From Reticulitermes speratus (taxonomy: Eukaryota > Arthropoda > Insecta > Blattodea > Rhinotermitidae), in the NCBI GenBank assembly GCA_021186555.1, contig JAJKFL010000042.1:23249521-23313520 (forward strand): DNA of 64,000 nucleotides, given 5' to 3'. This document shows positions 34,352-46,991 of the stretch, in pieces. The notes beneath the pieces are model-generated. The model did no database searches. It saw nothing but the letters and a program-made list of their open reading frames with translations, and was not told the origin of the DNA. The first letter of the stretch is position 1; each line of letters begins with the position of its first letter. The position numbers were made by a program, and so were the translations under genes.

Positions 34352-37300
34352 TTATTAGGTTTATATTCAAACTCATCCTATTGATGTGGACACAGCGCGT
34401 CAGTACATAATAAAAGTTCGTACATAAACACTAAAGCGAACTTTTTCTGTGACCGGATAAAGATAGCCGGCCAGTTAACTAGACTTACAAATCTTCTATC
34501 AAACTGACTTTTGACGTTTTGACCACATATTTGCAGGTGTAATTTGCTAAATTCTCGCACATGTAGGGGTCCAAATTTTATGATACTTCAGACAGTTGGG
34601 TTTAACGGAAAGAAGGTCGTAGGGGGAGGGGGAGGGTTCTTCTGTCTACTCTGGTTCCACACCCAGACCCGTTTCATATTGCAAGGAAATTGGATTGGGG
34701 TGCGGTGAAAGAGTAGCAGTGAACGAAAAGAGGGTTAAGGGGTGAAATGTGGCAGTTGCACTTAACGGGGACATGCTTCTGACAGAAACAAACACTGAAA
34801 ACGTCCGCAAAAGTGTTATAAAGCACAGAATGTTATATTATTCTTTGAGTAGCAAATCTCCCACCGGCTGGATATTATTCTGGTGTCTGAAGTAAGGATT
34901 GTGTGGAATCTAATCCTGTTATGTGGAGATATTTAATGTTTTTGCGATGGTAAATATGAATGCTGTTGACTTTCGGGATGTGATGTCGTGTAGTTTGGTA
35001 CAGAAATACCAGATTTTCTGAGAGGCTAATATTCCAACAAAATTTCTGTAAAAGGTCTACCGTACTACTTGATGTCACAACCTAGAAGAGAGCACTCTTC
35101 AATAATAATTTGTTTATTTGTGGGTAATAAGTAAGCGATGATGAAGTAATAAACATTTTGACAAAGAGGACACCTCGACAGAATTGCTTAGCTCTGCTTC
35201 AGTGTTTTGAACTTGACACTGAAGGGTGCTTCTAAAAAGAAAATGTTCTTTGTACTTCATAATCCCGAAATATTTAGACCTTACCAGATTATTTTTCAAA
35301 AATTGTTGCTGGATACCGAACTTTGCCAGTATCCTTAAAACAAAAATCAGTAAAAACAAGTTCTCAATATCATGACAACAAAACCTCTAAATAAAGAACT
35401 CGATAAACTTTAAAATTGTAGTTTATATCAAACGTGTGTAGTACACAATAACTGTCCAACACAATCCTGGTAAAGTAATATTTCTTGTTTACTTGAATTT
35501 CTACAGGCCAAAGTACAAAACGTGTAATTGCTGCGCCCGACTTCAGAGGGTTTGTCGCCTTATTACCCTCTCAGAGGACCGGGTTCATGACCGAGGTATT
35601 TAATACGCGGGTTTGTAATGCAGAATGTGGAACTGGGATGGATTTTGATACAGCATCTCTGTTTGCATCTGCAAAATATTCTTTCCCCAATGATCCATAT
35701 ACATTCATCTGTCACTCGGCAGATAAAAGATGCGCTCAAAAGAGGCGTCAGTGGAAAGACACACAGTTTCACCCCATCTCAAGAATAAAAAGAGAAGATT
35801 TGATACCACTAATGGAACAACAGATGTTATGAGCAATAGCATCAGGGTCGTTCCACAGGACTGAAAAAATGGTAGGTAATAATGGAGTACACGAAATTAC
35901 CGTGCGTACAGCGTACTTATGTACATATATTTTTGTGCAGTTTTAATTTATTATATGCATATTTCGGCATGTTTATCCACTTAGAACCTTAAACTGGACA
36001 TTTGTATGGGCGTTTTGTCTCTCCAATAGTAGGTAATCGATTTATTTCCGTTTTATCTCTCCAAATGTTTTCTCCAGTTGCGCTTTTAGGCATTTATTTT
36101 CTCTGGTACTTAATTAACTAGAGTTTCTCTTTCCTTGTTTGATGTGATATTCGTTATTTTCTTAAGCATCCTTTCACTGATCGAAGAAACTACATTTCTA
36201 CTGTTTTCTTTATACACTCTTCTTTCTTCTTCATGACGCATGTTTCTGAGCCCTAGACCGGCGGTGCCAGGATATTCTAATACTTCAGTCGCGTTTCCTT
36301 TTTTGTTTCTTTACTTAATGAATCAGAGAACCAAATCCATCAAAGGGTCGCAACTTCCAAAAAGTAGAGAGAATTTCCAGTTAAGGAGCCAATAGATATT
36401 AACTTCAGCTTTTACGCCTGTTCTGGGAATTCTTTGCGAATGCAAAATATCCGTTGCTCTTACGGCAATTCAAATAAAAGAATTTTGTGGTTTTGTGTGT
36501 GAATAAAGGTGGTTATTTATTTGTTTTATTTTTATCTATACTTCTTGAGGTGTCTGTTATCCTACACCTTTCAGACGATCGTTGCAAAGCAAAAATAAAA
36601 AGCGATGCATTCAGGTACTTTCTGTCCGTCTGTCAGTCTTTAACATAAAACAGACTCCTAACGGCTTGCGGAATTTTTTAAATTTTATGTTTTATAATTT
36701 ACTAAAAGCTGTAAGGCAGTTACGGTCATATACATAAATGATAAAGCCTAGTTTACTTACGACAATGAAAGAACGTGTATCCTGTTTAGCATACTTTTCA
36801 ATTTTCCACATTGAAGGCGTGCATGAAAATGATAAGGTTAATTGTCTCTTTCACAATAATTAATTCAAGTAAAAAACAACTATACAAAATTGGTTCTTCA
36901 TGTTCCATACAGACAGTTTCATAGATGCTTCTGAAATAGCTACAGAAATATTCTTCTCAGAATTATCGATCAATTCCGACATAACAATGCCCAGTTTACA
37001 CAACACCACAAACAGAAATATCTAAATACGTCTTTTCTGAAAATTGTATTATAGATTACATTCTAAAGTTCCGTATGCGAAACTTCCACTAAATCTCGTG
37101 CTGTAAATCAGATTTTCAGCCTTATTTATTTGTAATGGTCAGAGTTTGCCTGTGGCGATATATTACTTGTGTTCTTTTACGTGTACTCCAAAAATCGTAT
37201 ATAAAAACAGTTGACATTCTATATGGGAGAATTTTATTCATTTGCGTTTTATTGTTACCAATTTTAAGTAAGCTATTAATAAACTTTAGAGATGGTTATT

Positions 37301-37818
37301 AACAATTTTGTTTACCAGTTTATGTAGACACCTTTCCAGTCTTCTTTAGGGTAAGGTCGGTTGGCATATATATGTTGCTGCTACAGTCAAGAATAGAATT
37401 ACCCTGACAGGGACCACTAAACTGGGTCCATATTAACATTTCAAACCACATTCATAGCTATTAGGTACAACTTGCAGTGACATTAAGAAATTAAGTATGA
37501 ATATAGTGTATGTGTGTGTTTGACGTATGATACAATAAAGAGACTTTACTTACGCAAACATCATTAACCATGAGTTCTTGTAATGTATATATATATTTTT
37601 CTCTGCGAGGCACAAACTGCACTTTTAGGCCCCTTCCGAAAACAAATTTGCGACATGTGAATGTCAGCTTCATCATATCTGTCCTTCCGCATAAAACAAT
37701 TCGGCTCCCACTGGATAAATATTTGTGAAATTTTAGATGGGGCACTGTTGTTAAGTCTATCGACCACATTAAATTTGATTTGAACGCGGACAAAAGGACA
37801 GGCACTTTACATGAAGAC
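34352..37818. other. Unannotated AT-rich sequence
   Basis: No recognised gene over 3.5 kb. An 81-codon plus-strand frame at 35587-35832 has no family motif. Near 35565-35590 a partial B-box-like GGTTCATGACC is seen, without a supporting A-box. Confidence 0.5.
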
Positions 37819-37882
37819 GTGTATATATATATATATATATATGAATATTCATATATATATATATGAATATATATATATATAT
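37819..37882. repeat. (TA)n with palindromic GAATATTC
   Basis: TA repeats broken by ATGAATATTCAT and ATGAATAT; self-complementary. Confidence 0.9.
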
Positions 37883-38529
37883 TGACGATTATACATCGCT
37901 GTTTCTGAAGTAAGTGCAAGAAATACAGCTGACGATGTAAGCTTAATATTGCGCCACACTGGCGCGCTTTGCTTACCAGGTAATGGTGTAATATTAACGC
38001 ACCAACACAAAGTGTCTACAATAGTCAACAATAACAAAAATGGTACCCCCAGTAGATTCGGTGGTGTGACCATCTGAGAAGAGTCCAGGATGCCAAGATT
38101 TTTACCTACATTTCGTATCTTGATTTTTATGGTTTTAGATAAACGCCAGTCAAAGAATTGGCAACATATGAGGAAACATCTTTCTAAGAGATGGAATTTC
38201 TGAAGAAGGGAAAGGTAGTCGTTGAGTGTTATCTCTTCACTAAGCGAAAGACAACATTAAGGGAATCATATGAGGAGTAAGATGGGCAGAAGGATGTAAA
38301 TACCACTATTCACAATCGAATGAAATGAAATAAAGAAATACTACAAAAATAAAAGCACCAAGTGAAGTTAATAAAATTAATTATTGTGCAATTTAGTGCC
38401 GCGCGGTGTAAGGAGTGTACTGTTTCCTAGGGCTTGAATTGTGTCCTAGGAATTTAGTCAGACATATTGTGTTTGTTTTGCCTTCAAAATTAAGCTATGT
38501 ATGTTGCTGTTCAGGCTGTGAAAGCGTAT
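37883..38529. other. Unannotated sequence
   Basis: Nothing recognised. Confidence 0.5.
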
Positions 38530-38780
38530 GGAGGAACTGCAGAATAGCTCCGCACATCCTTAACCTCAGCACTAGAGGGAGATAAATGGTAAGCTTCATT
38601 TCTCCCCGGCAGCTTTACCCGCACAGAGAGAAAGCCTCCGTACATATTGAATAGCAGAACCCATCTCTATGCTCTGAAAAAGAGGAAAAAGTTTTACCTC
38701 CGCTGGGAATCGAAATCCGACTTTTAGATCCACCAACCCATACCCTTCTCGCTATACCGGCTGAGATATCCAGACTCCTT
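38530..38780 (-). mobile_element. SINE D, copy 2
   Basis: On the minus strand it runs from GGAGTCTGGATATCTCAGCC, through a decayed B-box in front of CAGCGGAGG, to GAGGTTAAGGATGTGCGGAG. It shares head and tail with the copy at 13.5 kb. No clear target-site duplication. Confidence 0.7.
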
Positions 38781-40215
38781 TGTGTTGCGGTGTACATGCT
38801 AATACCTTGCGACGAGCAGACACTGTCCAAGAAGTGCTGCCGCGTGTCTGTTAAATAAGGTGCAGAAACTGGACCAACGGAAAGCCTGTAGCGCCTTTGA
38901 GCAGAACAGATAAGGAAAGATAAATAAGAATGGGATGTGAGGGAGGAAGAAATAAGAGATAAAGAATGTTACAGTATCGTCACTTGGCTAATGAAGAATA
39001 TGCGAAAATAAGGGAGATATCATACGAAAGCTGAGAAGCTGAAGAACAGAATTCCGTAGAAGTCCGGATTCGTCTATTGCAGGGAACTGATAGAGAATTA
39101 CACTCATTATACAAATCTAAGAAATAAAATGAGAACAAATTAAGAGAAATAAGAAGCAGACATATATATTTGAAAAAGTAATACAGAAGGAGGAAAAGTA
39201 GCAAGTAAGTGACAATCAGACCTTCCTGGAAATAGATATCGGGAAGGTTGTAGGAAAAGAGATGTTAAGCGACAGGAGTGGAAAGTGGTCTAAATAGGAA
39301 TGGAAGGGTAAAATAAGAGAGAAGTCGTAAGAAGGAAGGATGGGGATAGATATTGTTAACAAAAAATGTTAATTTAAAAAATGTAAAATAATTTTTGAAA
39401 AGTTTTAAGTTTTCTGGGTTTCAGTTAATCCAGCCTGCTGGAGATGATGATACCGGGCAAATATTGTCTTGAAGCTACTTTCTTACAAGTTTCCTTTCAC
39501 ATCTTCCATCAGTTCTACTTTCCGAATAGACTTCGAATAATATAAGAAAACTTTCCTTCCCTCACTTTTCAGATCAAACTTCGAACTGGAAGGAACAAAA
39601 AAATTCATAACGTCAATGAAGTGTGGTTTATTAGGAAGGCAACGTATAAGTTTTCCCTCGTGTTCTCTGAAGATGCAAATTGGGGTGAGTGAGAAATACA
39701 GCATCGTGGCTGCTGCAGGGTCAGAAGCCTCCCACACACGTTAATCGTCTCGACACAGTAGAAGACAAGGTCACCTGCCGAGACAGGCAGAGCTGTGGGT
39801 CATATTGCATGACTAATGACTTACTGCATAGAGTAGACTCCTCTGGTTCAACGTAATAATTTTGTCAGCTCAAGACATACACAATTTTTCACGCAAATTT
39901 AAATAGTTTTTATAACGTTTTCAAAACAGCCTCTCACTGGTCCGTCTCCTGAGCTAGATGAATTCACCACGTTTTCCAAATTTTCTCTTTCTTGGATGCA
40001 TTCCAAACTTATACACCCATTTTCTTCAGGTTTTCAGACCATATGTTTTATGCAATACTTTCTTCACTCTGTGTTTTGAATGCCCACCTGAGGCACAATG
40101 CAAATAATCAGGCCGTATACGAGGGTATATTTTGTAAATAGGAACATGAAAAATATTTTCATGGTAAAGAATCATCTTTGAGTATTGGACCAGATTTTCA
40201 ATAAATTTCCTACCA
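38781..40215. other. Unannotated sequence
   Basis: A purine-rich stretch lies at about 38880-39360. An 84-codon minus-strand frame at 39483-39737 shows no motif. Confidence 0.45.
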
Positions 40216-40659
40216 TTATGAAAAGCGGAAATTCATTACATTATACGGAAGCTTATTAATGGATTCTAGACTGAGCCACATAAATTTAGTCACTATTCCT
40301 CCAAATTCTATTGCATCACATATTGAAATCACATCTTCCAAATGGCTTCTAGCGGAAGTGCCTTGTTGGTACTTCATTTCCTTTAGCGCATGCCAAACAC
40401 ACCGCCCATCATATCCTTCTTCACATATCACAATATCGGGATTGAGTAAAATACATAAGTTATGAAGTTTCTCACTGTGCAATATTTTATAATATTGACT
40501 TAAAAACAGAGGGACTGTGTTCCGATTTCCAGCAGGAGTAAGTGATTTTATCGTCTCCCAATAGTTTGGACCCGCTCCGGGTCCCATATTACCTCTTATT
40601 TCAAAGGTAGGCGGCCTCTTTCCTCTGAGATAAAGCGGCCGGGTCTCGAAGGTTCTCAT
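40216..40659 (-). CDS. Unidentified 147-residue open frame, probably partly repeat-derived
   Basis: The longest open frame here that is not simple-sequence or clearly transposon RT/SINE. Its first about 45 residues (including RGKRPPTFEIRGNMGPGAGP) look like a dispersed-repeat translation I have seen in insect assemblies. The rest, with LLNPDIVICEEGYDGRCVWH and a Leu-rich C-terminal part, matches nothing I recognise. No signal peptide or membrane segment is seen. It could be a chance frame through a repeat or a degenerate transposon protein; a host exon is less likely. Confidence 0.25.
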   Translation of the reverse strand: MRTFETRPLYLRGKRPPTFEIRGNMGPGAGPNYWETIKSLTPAGNRNTVPLFLSQYYKILHSEKLHNLCILLNPDIVICEEGYDGRCVWHALKEMKYQQGTSARSHLEDVISICDAIEFGGIVTKFMWLSLESINKLPYNVMNFRFS

Positions 40660-42594
40660 TCAACCTATTAAGTGCCGAGTTAAGAATGAGTGGAACTATA
40701 TGCTTACTCCCCCATATGTCTCAAAGAAGTGCAGAGGAAACAATTTACCTTTATGTGGTTTTTAATGTTACGTCATGTTAAGAAACATTAAAACCAACCG
40801 TGTATTTCAACGCTGTCTTCCGAAACATCTTAAATATTTATTATTCTATCCGAGTAGGAGGTAAAGTTCTATACCGGTACAAAAAAGTAAGATTTTAACA
40901 CTATAAATATTTATTTATTTTCAGCTTTCACATTCGAAGAATAAAAGAGAACTGACGCTAAAATTAAATTGTAGAGTAAATAAAAGTACACAACAAGAAA
41001 AAGTGCTAGAAAAATGTAAATGTTTAAAAAGACACAAGAGTGAATGAAACAGAATTTTTGGATATCTAAGGCAAGAATCTTATTCTGGATTACAATGCGG
41101 TACAACAAGGACCTGGAAACCAACTCAGGTGTGATCAGTCTACGTGTAAAGATCAGGGCTTATCGTGTGTAGAGGCCCACTGCTGGAAGTTTAACCAATG
41201 TGACAGTGCATCTCTGATCGGAGCCGCTAGGGGATAATGAATAAAGAATGAATTCCTTAAAATGTGGACTACTCCGGGCATTAAGCAAAACGACATGAGC
41301 CTCTTATATTAAACGATGTAATTGTAAAGAGCTCTTACTTGCAGGACTACAAAGTATATATAATTAGACACACCAACGCGGCTCCGATAACAAAAGCATT
41401 AAGAGCTCTTCTCTAAAGCATTTATTTGCACAAAGAATGAAAGAAGATTTTAATTCTTTCGTTCTGAGAGATAAAAATTTATATACATTTGGAACTCGGT
41501 TGTTTTTGAAGTGACATATTGTTTATTCTTATGGAAAATTCATAAGCATGTAGAAAAGTACACGAAGATGAAGGTATTAAGGACAAAATAACAAAATCTT
41601 AGAGAGAATGAAATTTCACACATTCGAGAGAGAACATTTAGCAGAATTTCCTGTATTACACATATGGTGGAAGCAAATTGCGATCTGAGATGCAGTACAC
41701 ATACAGATAGAGAACGCGTAGGCTACCTCTAATTGGAAGAGGTTTTCTGTTACAATCTTTTCGCATTCAACAATATAAGACAGGAATTTCAGTATTCCTT
41801 CATGTAAAACCTTAAATTGAAGTTGAATTACTTATTAATTCTTATCCATATAAACAACCATAATAAACACATACTTATAATAGCATTTGCTTAATACTTT
41901 GAAGACTGACATTTACCTAATTATATAATAAACTTCAGTTTGTACTTCACACAGAACAAAGACCTTATCCATTATAAATACCAACTGGTCAAAGCAGTCA
42001 AGGAGACAATAGGTTTTTAATGCGCGAATCACATGAAAATTAGAAATGCAATGCGTGGGTAAATCTCATTTTTATAGGAAGAGGTACATATAGTTACCAG
42101 TGGACTTCAAATGGTGAAATTCCAGCACCAAATATGAGGAAAATTATATACTGAACGGCAATAGAGAGCATGCGCCTGTGTACATAAGATTGTGACAAAA
42201 ACATTTCTACTGTCCTGTGAGATCTGAATTTTCCACAGCGGTGTTTCAGAGATTCCGGGTCTTCTGGGATGTTACGCTGTTTCGCTGGACTGTTGGTTCA
42301 TAATGTTTCGAAGGACTATAGCGCCTCCAACTTCAAGGGTCAAGGAATCCAAGAACTCTCTTATAAATCAAGAATAATTCTTTTTTGGCTTCGTGATCCT
42401 TGAAGTTAAAGGCACTACGTCAATTGTAAACGTCGGAAGCAATCAAACCAGCGAACAGAGCCATGTTGCTGAAGATCTGAATCTTCAGCTTCATTATAGA
42501 CAGAAGTAAAAAAATAAGTTAACAAACTATCTGATTTCGAGAACCTTACTCTGTCTTCAGTGCAATTGCGGCATACGGAAAGCAGATGGTACAA
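40660..42594. other. Unannotated AT-rich sequence
   Basis: No gene or named repeat recognised. Confidence 0.5.
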
Positions 42595-43330
42595 AACAGA
42601 CTTCCATGGAGCGACCAGTCACATTGAGCACTTTTAACGCCGTGGAACCAAGGCTTGTGTCCTGGCGTAGAAATAGTCAGTGCCAAGTGTCAAGAAGATG
42701 ACAGCCTGCTTCATGTCGGCGTCTGTTGCAAATCGCATGCCAGCCACGTGATTTAAAAGGGCCCCCCAAAAAATGCCAAACGCTGGGCGCGAGGTATGAG
42801 TTGTAGTGAGGGTTGTCCGTAACTTCTTAGCCCTAGCGCCGTAGAGAGTCCAAACTGCTGTTAGCAATATGGGGCGTGGTGTTATGAGGCAAAATGACGA
42901 CGTCTTGTTGCTGAAACCCACACCTTTTGCGACGAATGAACTGCCTTAAACGTAGGAGTAGCCTATACAACAAAAAGGCTTAACAGTTAGAGATATCACG
43001 TTCAAGGACGTCAAGAAGAAGACAAATGTATGGCCCGAAAAGAGAATTAACGTAATTTTTCCTATTAGCATTTTTGTGAATTCCTTTGATGGAGGAGATG
43101 AAGAGTTTTCCCACGTCATGAAAGCTTTTTTGGTTTGGGGTTCCGATGATTCTGTTCCATTTGATCGGTGTAACATATCAAACACATGACAGAGAGTCTC
43201 TTGGGAGAAGCTTTACTATTGCCTGCGAGGTCCTTTAGCACCCAGCTTACACTAACTTTTCTGTAATCCAGTTGGTCGTGGACGGACCTTTGCCTTTCTT
43301 TGTTGTACGGCAACAAAGAGGAATTACAAG
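42595..43330 (-). pseudogene. Mariner-family transposase fossil
   Basis: Minus-strand fragments in three frames follow a mariner transposase from middle to C-terminus. SVHDQLDYRKVSVSWVLKDL (about 43220-43280) matches the VxDQLGYRKVCARWVPxxL segment. Later come LLDVLERDIS, QQQDVVILPHNTTPHIA (for the HDNARPHTA block with the second catalytic Asp) and NPHYNSYLAPS (for HPPYSPDLAPS with the third). GMRFATDADMKQAV and GTDYFYARTQALVPRR form the C-terminal end. Frameshifts and lost residues show it is inactive. Mariner inserts at TA dinucleotides; I could not find the terminal inverted repeats. Confidence 0.85.
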
Positions 43331-44230
43331 CGCGCGTTACATTGTGAAATCTGAGGTCGGATGTTACTGTTTCACGTGAGACGTGTTGTTACTTTGTTTT
43401 TAAAGAGCCGGAAAAAAGCTAATAAATTGAACATTTATATTAATTTATTCTTTTGCATGAGTATCACACTAGACGGCAATAAATTGTCAGTTAAGGCTCG
43501 GCCCGTGACTCTTGGCGAACTGTACTTCGTAACTACAGAATGGAAGGCTATTTCTACCGCAGTGCTGCTCTGGATTCTATACAGAAAGCAAAATGTTTAA
43601 CAATACCAAGAATACAACCTGTTCAGCTATAAGTTTTATCGCTCGTATGAAGTTTACATACATTTGAGGTAGTGGAATATATTAGGGTTTGATTGTAAGA
43701 CGAGAATTACATGTCTTTAATTTACACACTTTTTATAACTCTGCCTTTCAACTCCTTCCATGTGTGCCAAGAATAATGGTGTAGTGGTAGTGATCCAGAA
43801 GAGAATTCAGAGAACATGGATTTTAATTTTCTCAAAGACACCGATTAAATTAATTCAGGTTATTTTATGGTTTTCATTACCTTTTGCAGAGACATATCGT
43901 GATAATCTGTTGAAGCATCCAAAGACAACTTCCTTCCGCACGCTTATCAAATCTTCGAATGATATTCACATTTCATTCTTAAATATGTAACTTCTGCTAC
44001 TAAAGTTTCAATAACTCTTTGATACAAAATTGCATTATTCGTATACAACTCTCTATTTCTTTGAGATGATCAGTTGGTAGTCAGGATAAAAAGGAAATTA
44101 TCCTGAATGTCCACTGGCCGAATTGAGTTCAAAATTCTTAAGCTTTATATCTGCTATGAGACAGGAAGTCAACCTTTATACATTGCTCATATTAGCTTCG
44201 CAATTTAACGGGCAAATAAGAATATAGGTT
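43331..44230. other. Unannotated sequence
   Basis: Two plus-strand frames of 79 and 76 codons (43361-43600, 43760-43990) have no recognised motifs. Confidence 0.45.
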
Positions 44231-44362
44231 GCTTCAAATCTTCTGGGTTATTACCCGGCGTCATTTTTTGGTGCATGACCAACGTTTCGGGATCACTTGT
44301 TTGTCCCATCTTCAGGGTCTTAGGAAAAATGACGCCGGGTAACAACCCACAAGATTTTAAGC
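44231..44362 (-). mobile_element. Hairpin element H4 with hammerhead-like core in loop
   Basis: Arms 44231-44268 and 44325-44362 are near-perfect inverted repeats (outer GCTTCAAATCTTCTGGGTTA; inner CCGGCGTCATTTT with AAAATGACGCCGG). The 56-base loop holds a hammerhead-like motif on the minus strand. No target-site duplication was found. Confidence 0.65.
44277..44319 (-). ncRNA. Hammerhead-ribozyme-like motif in H4
   Basis: On the minus strand stem I is GACC/GGTC (perfect), the core CTGAAGA, then the extra T, stem II GGGA/TCCC, GAAA, and a minimal stem III AC/GT followed by T at the cleavage site. Stem III has no loop, so the RNA could act, if at all, only as a dimer. Confidence 0.55.
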
Positions 44363-46964
44363 TACATTATGACCACGGCGGAAGTATTCAATTATATATA
44401 AGAATATGTATGTTTCAGTTATGCTTTCTTTCAACATAATAGTTGTTTAAATCAGTCTGTCGAAATGTTTCAGACGTTTAACATATCTAGGACATTTCTT
44501 CCCAGCTTTATCCCTGATTTCTATTGTATAGTTACACACGTAATGTAAGAGATATAAGGGTGAAATAATATGAACAAGAAACTTCTACCGTGACGGACAG
44601 AACAGACTACAAGAAATGAATATTACGATTGCTCATTCCGTGTAACTGAAGAGAGATAAGGCAAATCGAAATATTTTGTTAAAAGATTAAATATATACGA
44701 AACTTAGAATTCATAACGCAAGTAAACACGGACACTACATTTGCTACTTGACTTGGAGCTCTGAATAATACTCATGTACAGAGTTTAGCGCTCACAATTT
44801 ATGTAGCAACAAACTATTAGACGCCTTAAGTCAAAGTTAAAAAAGAAATGAGACGATTAGTAAATCGCAATTTATGAAGGTATGTAGTGGAACAAGTGGA
44901 GGTCAGTTTAAATTAAAATACATGAACTTATCTGAGGAACTGGCAAGCACGCTTATAAGAAGCATTGCGCACGTTGAGCTCTGTATATTGGAGATGTTAT
45001 AAAAAAGCTGTTTGTGAGCAGATACCGCACAATTAATATTTAAATTGTACAGAACAATAAATATACCGACTATACCATTAATAACAGAACCTGAAATTCG
45101 ACATCACTAATAGGTCTACAAAATCGTGACTTTTGTTTGATATTTATGCAGTTGAATCCACTTCGTATACTCTAAATCTTTTTTCTTACGGTAAAATTTA
45201 TTTTTCCCCCGTACTTTGCTGCTCTTTCAAGAGTCCCGTTTCGAAAAATTTTCACATAGAGTCTGTAAGTATATTTTTCCCAACCCAATAAAATGTCCCG
45301 CTCTTAACAACCGACAAAATTCTGTCAATTCCTAATTGATCACTGTGCAATCTCAATTCTTGCTATCAGTGCGGTGAGACCAAATGCACCCCTTGTCTGG
45401 TTAGCAATATTTATTTCTTAAATATATAGCTTATTTCTACTTTTAGTACTTGTATATTTTTCCTCAGCCCCTCCTCCCAAACGTCCTATATTAGGACGCA
45501 GCGCTTTCTGTTATATTCTCATAAATGAATATCTATTTTCACCTTCCGATTGGACACCGTATAACCCACGAGAGTGGTATGAAATTCTTACATAAGCAAA
45601 AAAAGACAATACAGCAAAATTAAGTAATCTCGAAATGTTTTTTACATTAACATGCGCTCTATGTTTCTTTCACCACTTGTGTGCGGCTTTAAAAGCTTCA
45701 AATATTAGTCTGTGAGAAAAAGTAGGAAATTCGTTGTTTTCCAATGTCTGTGGCTTTGTAATAAACCGGTTTCTACTGCTTTGTGATCTTCTCTATGAGG
45801 GATCACCACCACAACACTTCCGTTTACTTTCTTTGTCTTTTTCTTTTTCAATTTCTTCCATGAACTTCAATTTTAAGCTTTCAGCAGTCGTTTCTTTTAG
45901 TCCTTTTTCGTATATTTACCGGAAACGCCTCAAGTCTTAGCTTCAGAAAACACCCCTCAGCAAAATTTTGTACAATCAGTTCACAGACAAGCAGCTTATC
46001 TTAAACTTTCATACATGAAATGTATTTGAATGATTTTACTGCGGAAATAACTTTATATGTTTTCTAACGATAGGCCTACATGTCTCACCAGCCAGTCGTT
46101 CAGTGTGCTACCTCATAAGTTCGTGTTTTCACGATAAAGAGTTTTCTGATTGGTAAAAAGAGTTCTTGTTTTTTGGTTTCAGATACGTCTATGGAAATAT
46201 TTCGAAGAATAAATGCTTTTGTTTTGTACACTGAATGTAAAACTGAAAAGAGAGGTAACACTGCTTACATACACTATTCTGTATGATCGTCCTTGACAGA
46301 ATCGACGCTTTGATTTTCGTAATGGAGACAAGTAGTGTTTCTTGAGAGACGGTAACTGAATTTCGGAATAGTATTAAATAAAGACAAAGCCTCAAATTGT
46401 TAAATAAACCATTATTATCATACTTGTAATTTAAGGTGTTAAAGTTCTGGTCTCCAACCGGCCGATCGCCAGGTTGCCTTATGCGGCCCGCGGCCACATT
46501 TTTAAGTTATTTACTATATACTATAAAATTTACACAGTAATTTTGGAGACAAGTTATACCACTTACTGTAAGGTTTCCACTTGCGTCCCGCGAGTCAGCC
46601 CATAATAAAGGTTTTGACAGCCCAGAAGCTGAGAAAACTTTACCCATCTGACTAACTTGGGCATAAGTGCTCACTACTTATTTGAAACACTTGTCGATAG
46701 TAAGGCCAAAAGAATGAATGATTCCAGATGTAATACATCGCAGTCAGAATTTTGTGTATAGAAATTTATTATTGTTCTATGACTGTGCCAGATGATGTGT
46801 TTTACAGAATATATGTTCACTGTCTAAGCGAACAGATAAAATCAGAAGAAACAGGCCTACCGACACAATGCCCGATACAAATATAAAAACATTAATGTAA
46901 GTAAATACGGAGGAAGACGAAACAATAAATAAGATTTTTCACTTTTGCCACCTAATGTCATTCA
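44363..46964. other. Unannotated AT-rich sequence
   Basis: No gene recognised. A GC-rich patch GGCCGATCGCCAGG...GCGGCCCGCGGCCAC at about 46459-46496 looks like part of a repeat. The 102-codon minus-strand frame at 46189-46497 starts in it. Confidence 0.45.
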
Positions 46965-46991
46965 TTCTTTCTTTCTTTCTTTCTTTTTCTT
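46965..46991. repeat. (TTTC)n microsatellite
   Basis: About six TTTC units. Confidence 0.9.

Noticed and set aside
35565..35595. B-box-like GGTTCATGACC
   Set aside because: One key base is wrong, and there is no A-box or second copy.
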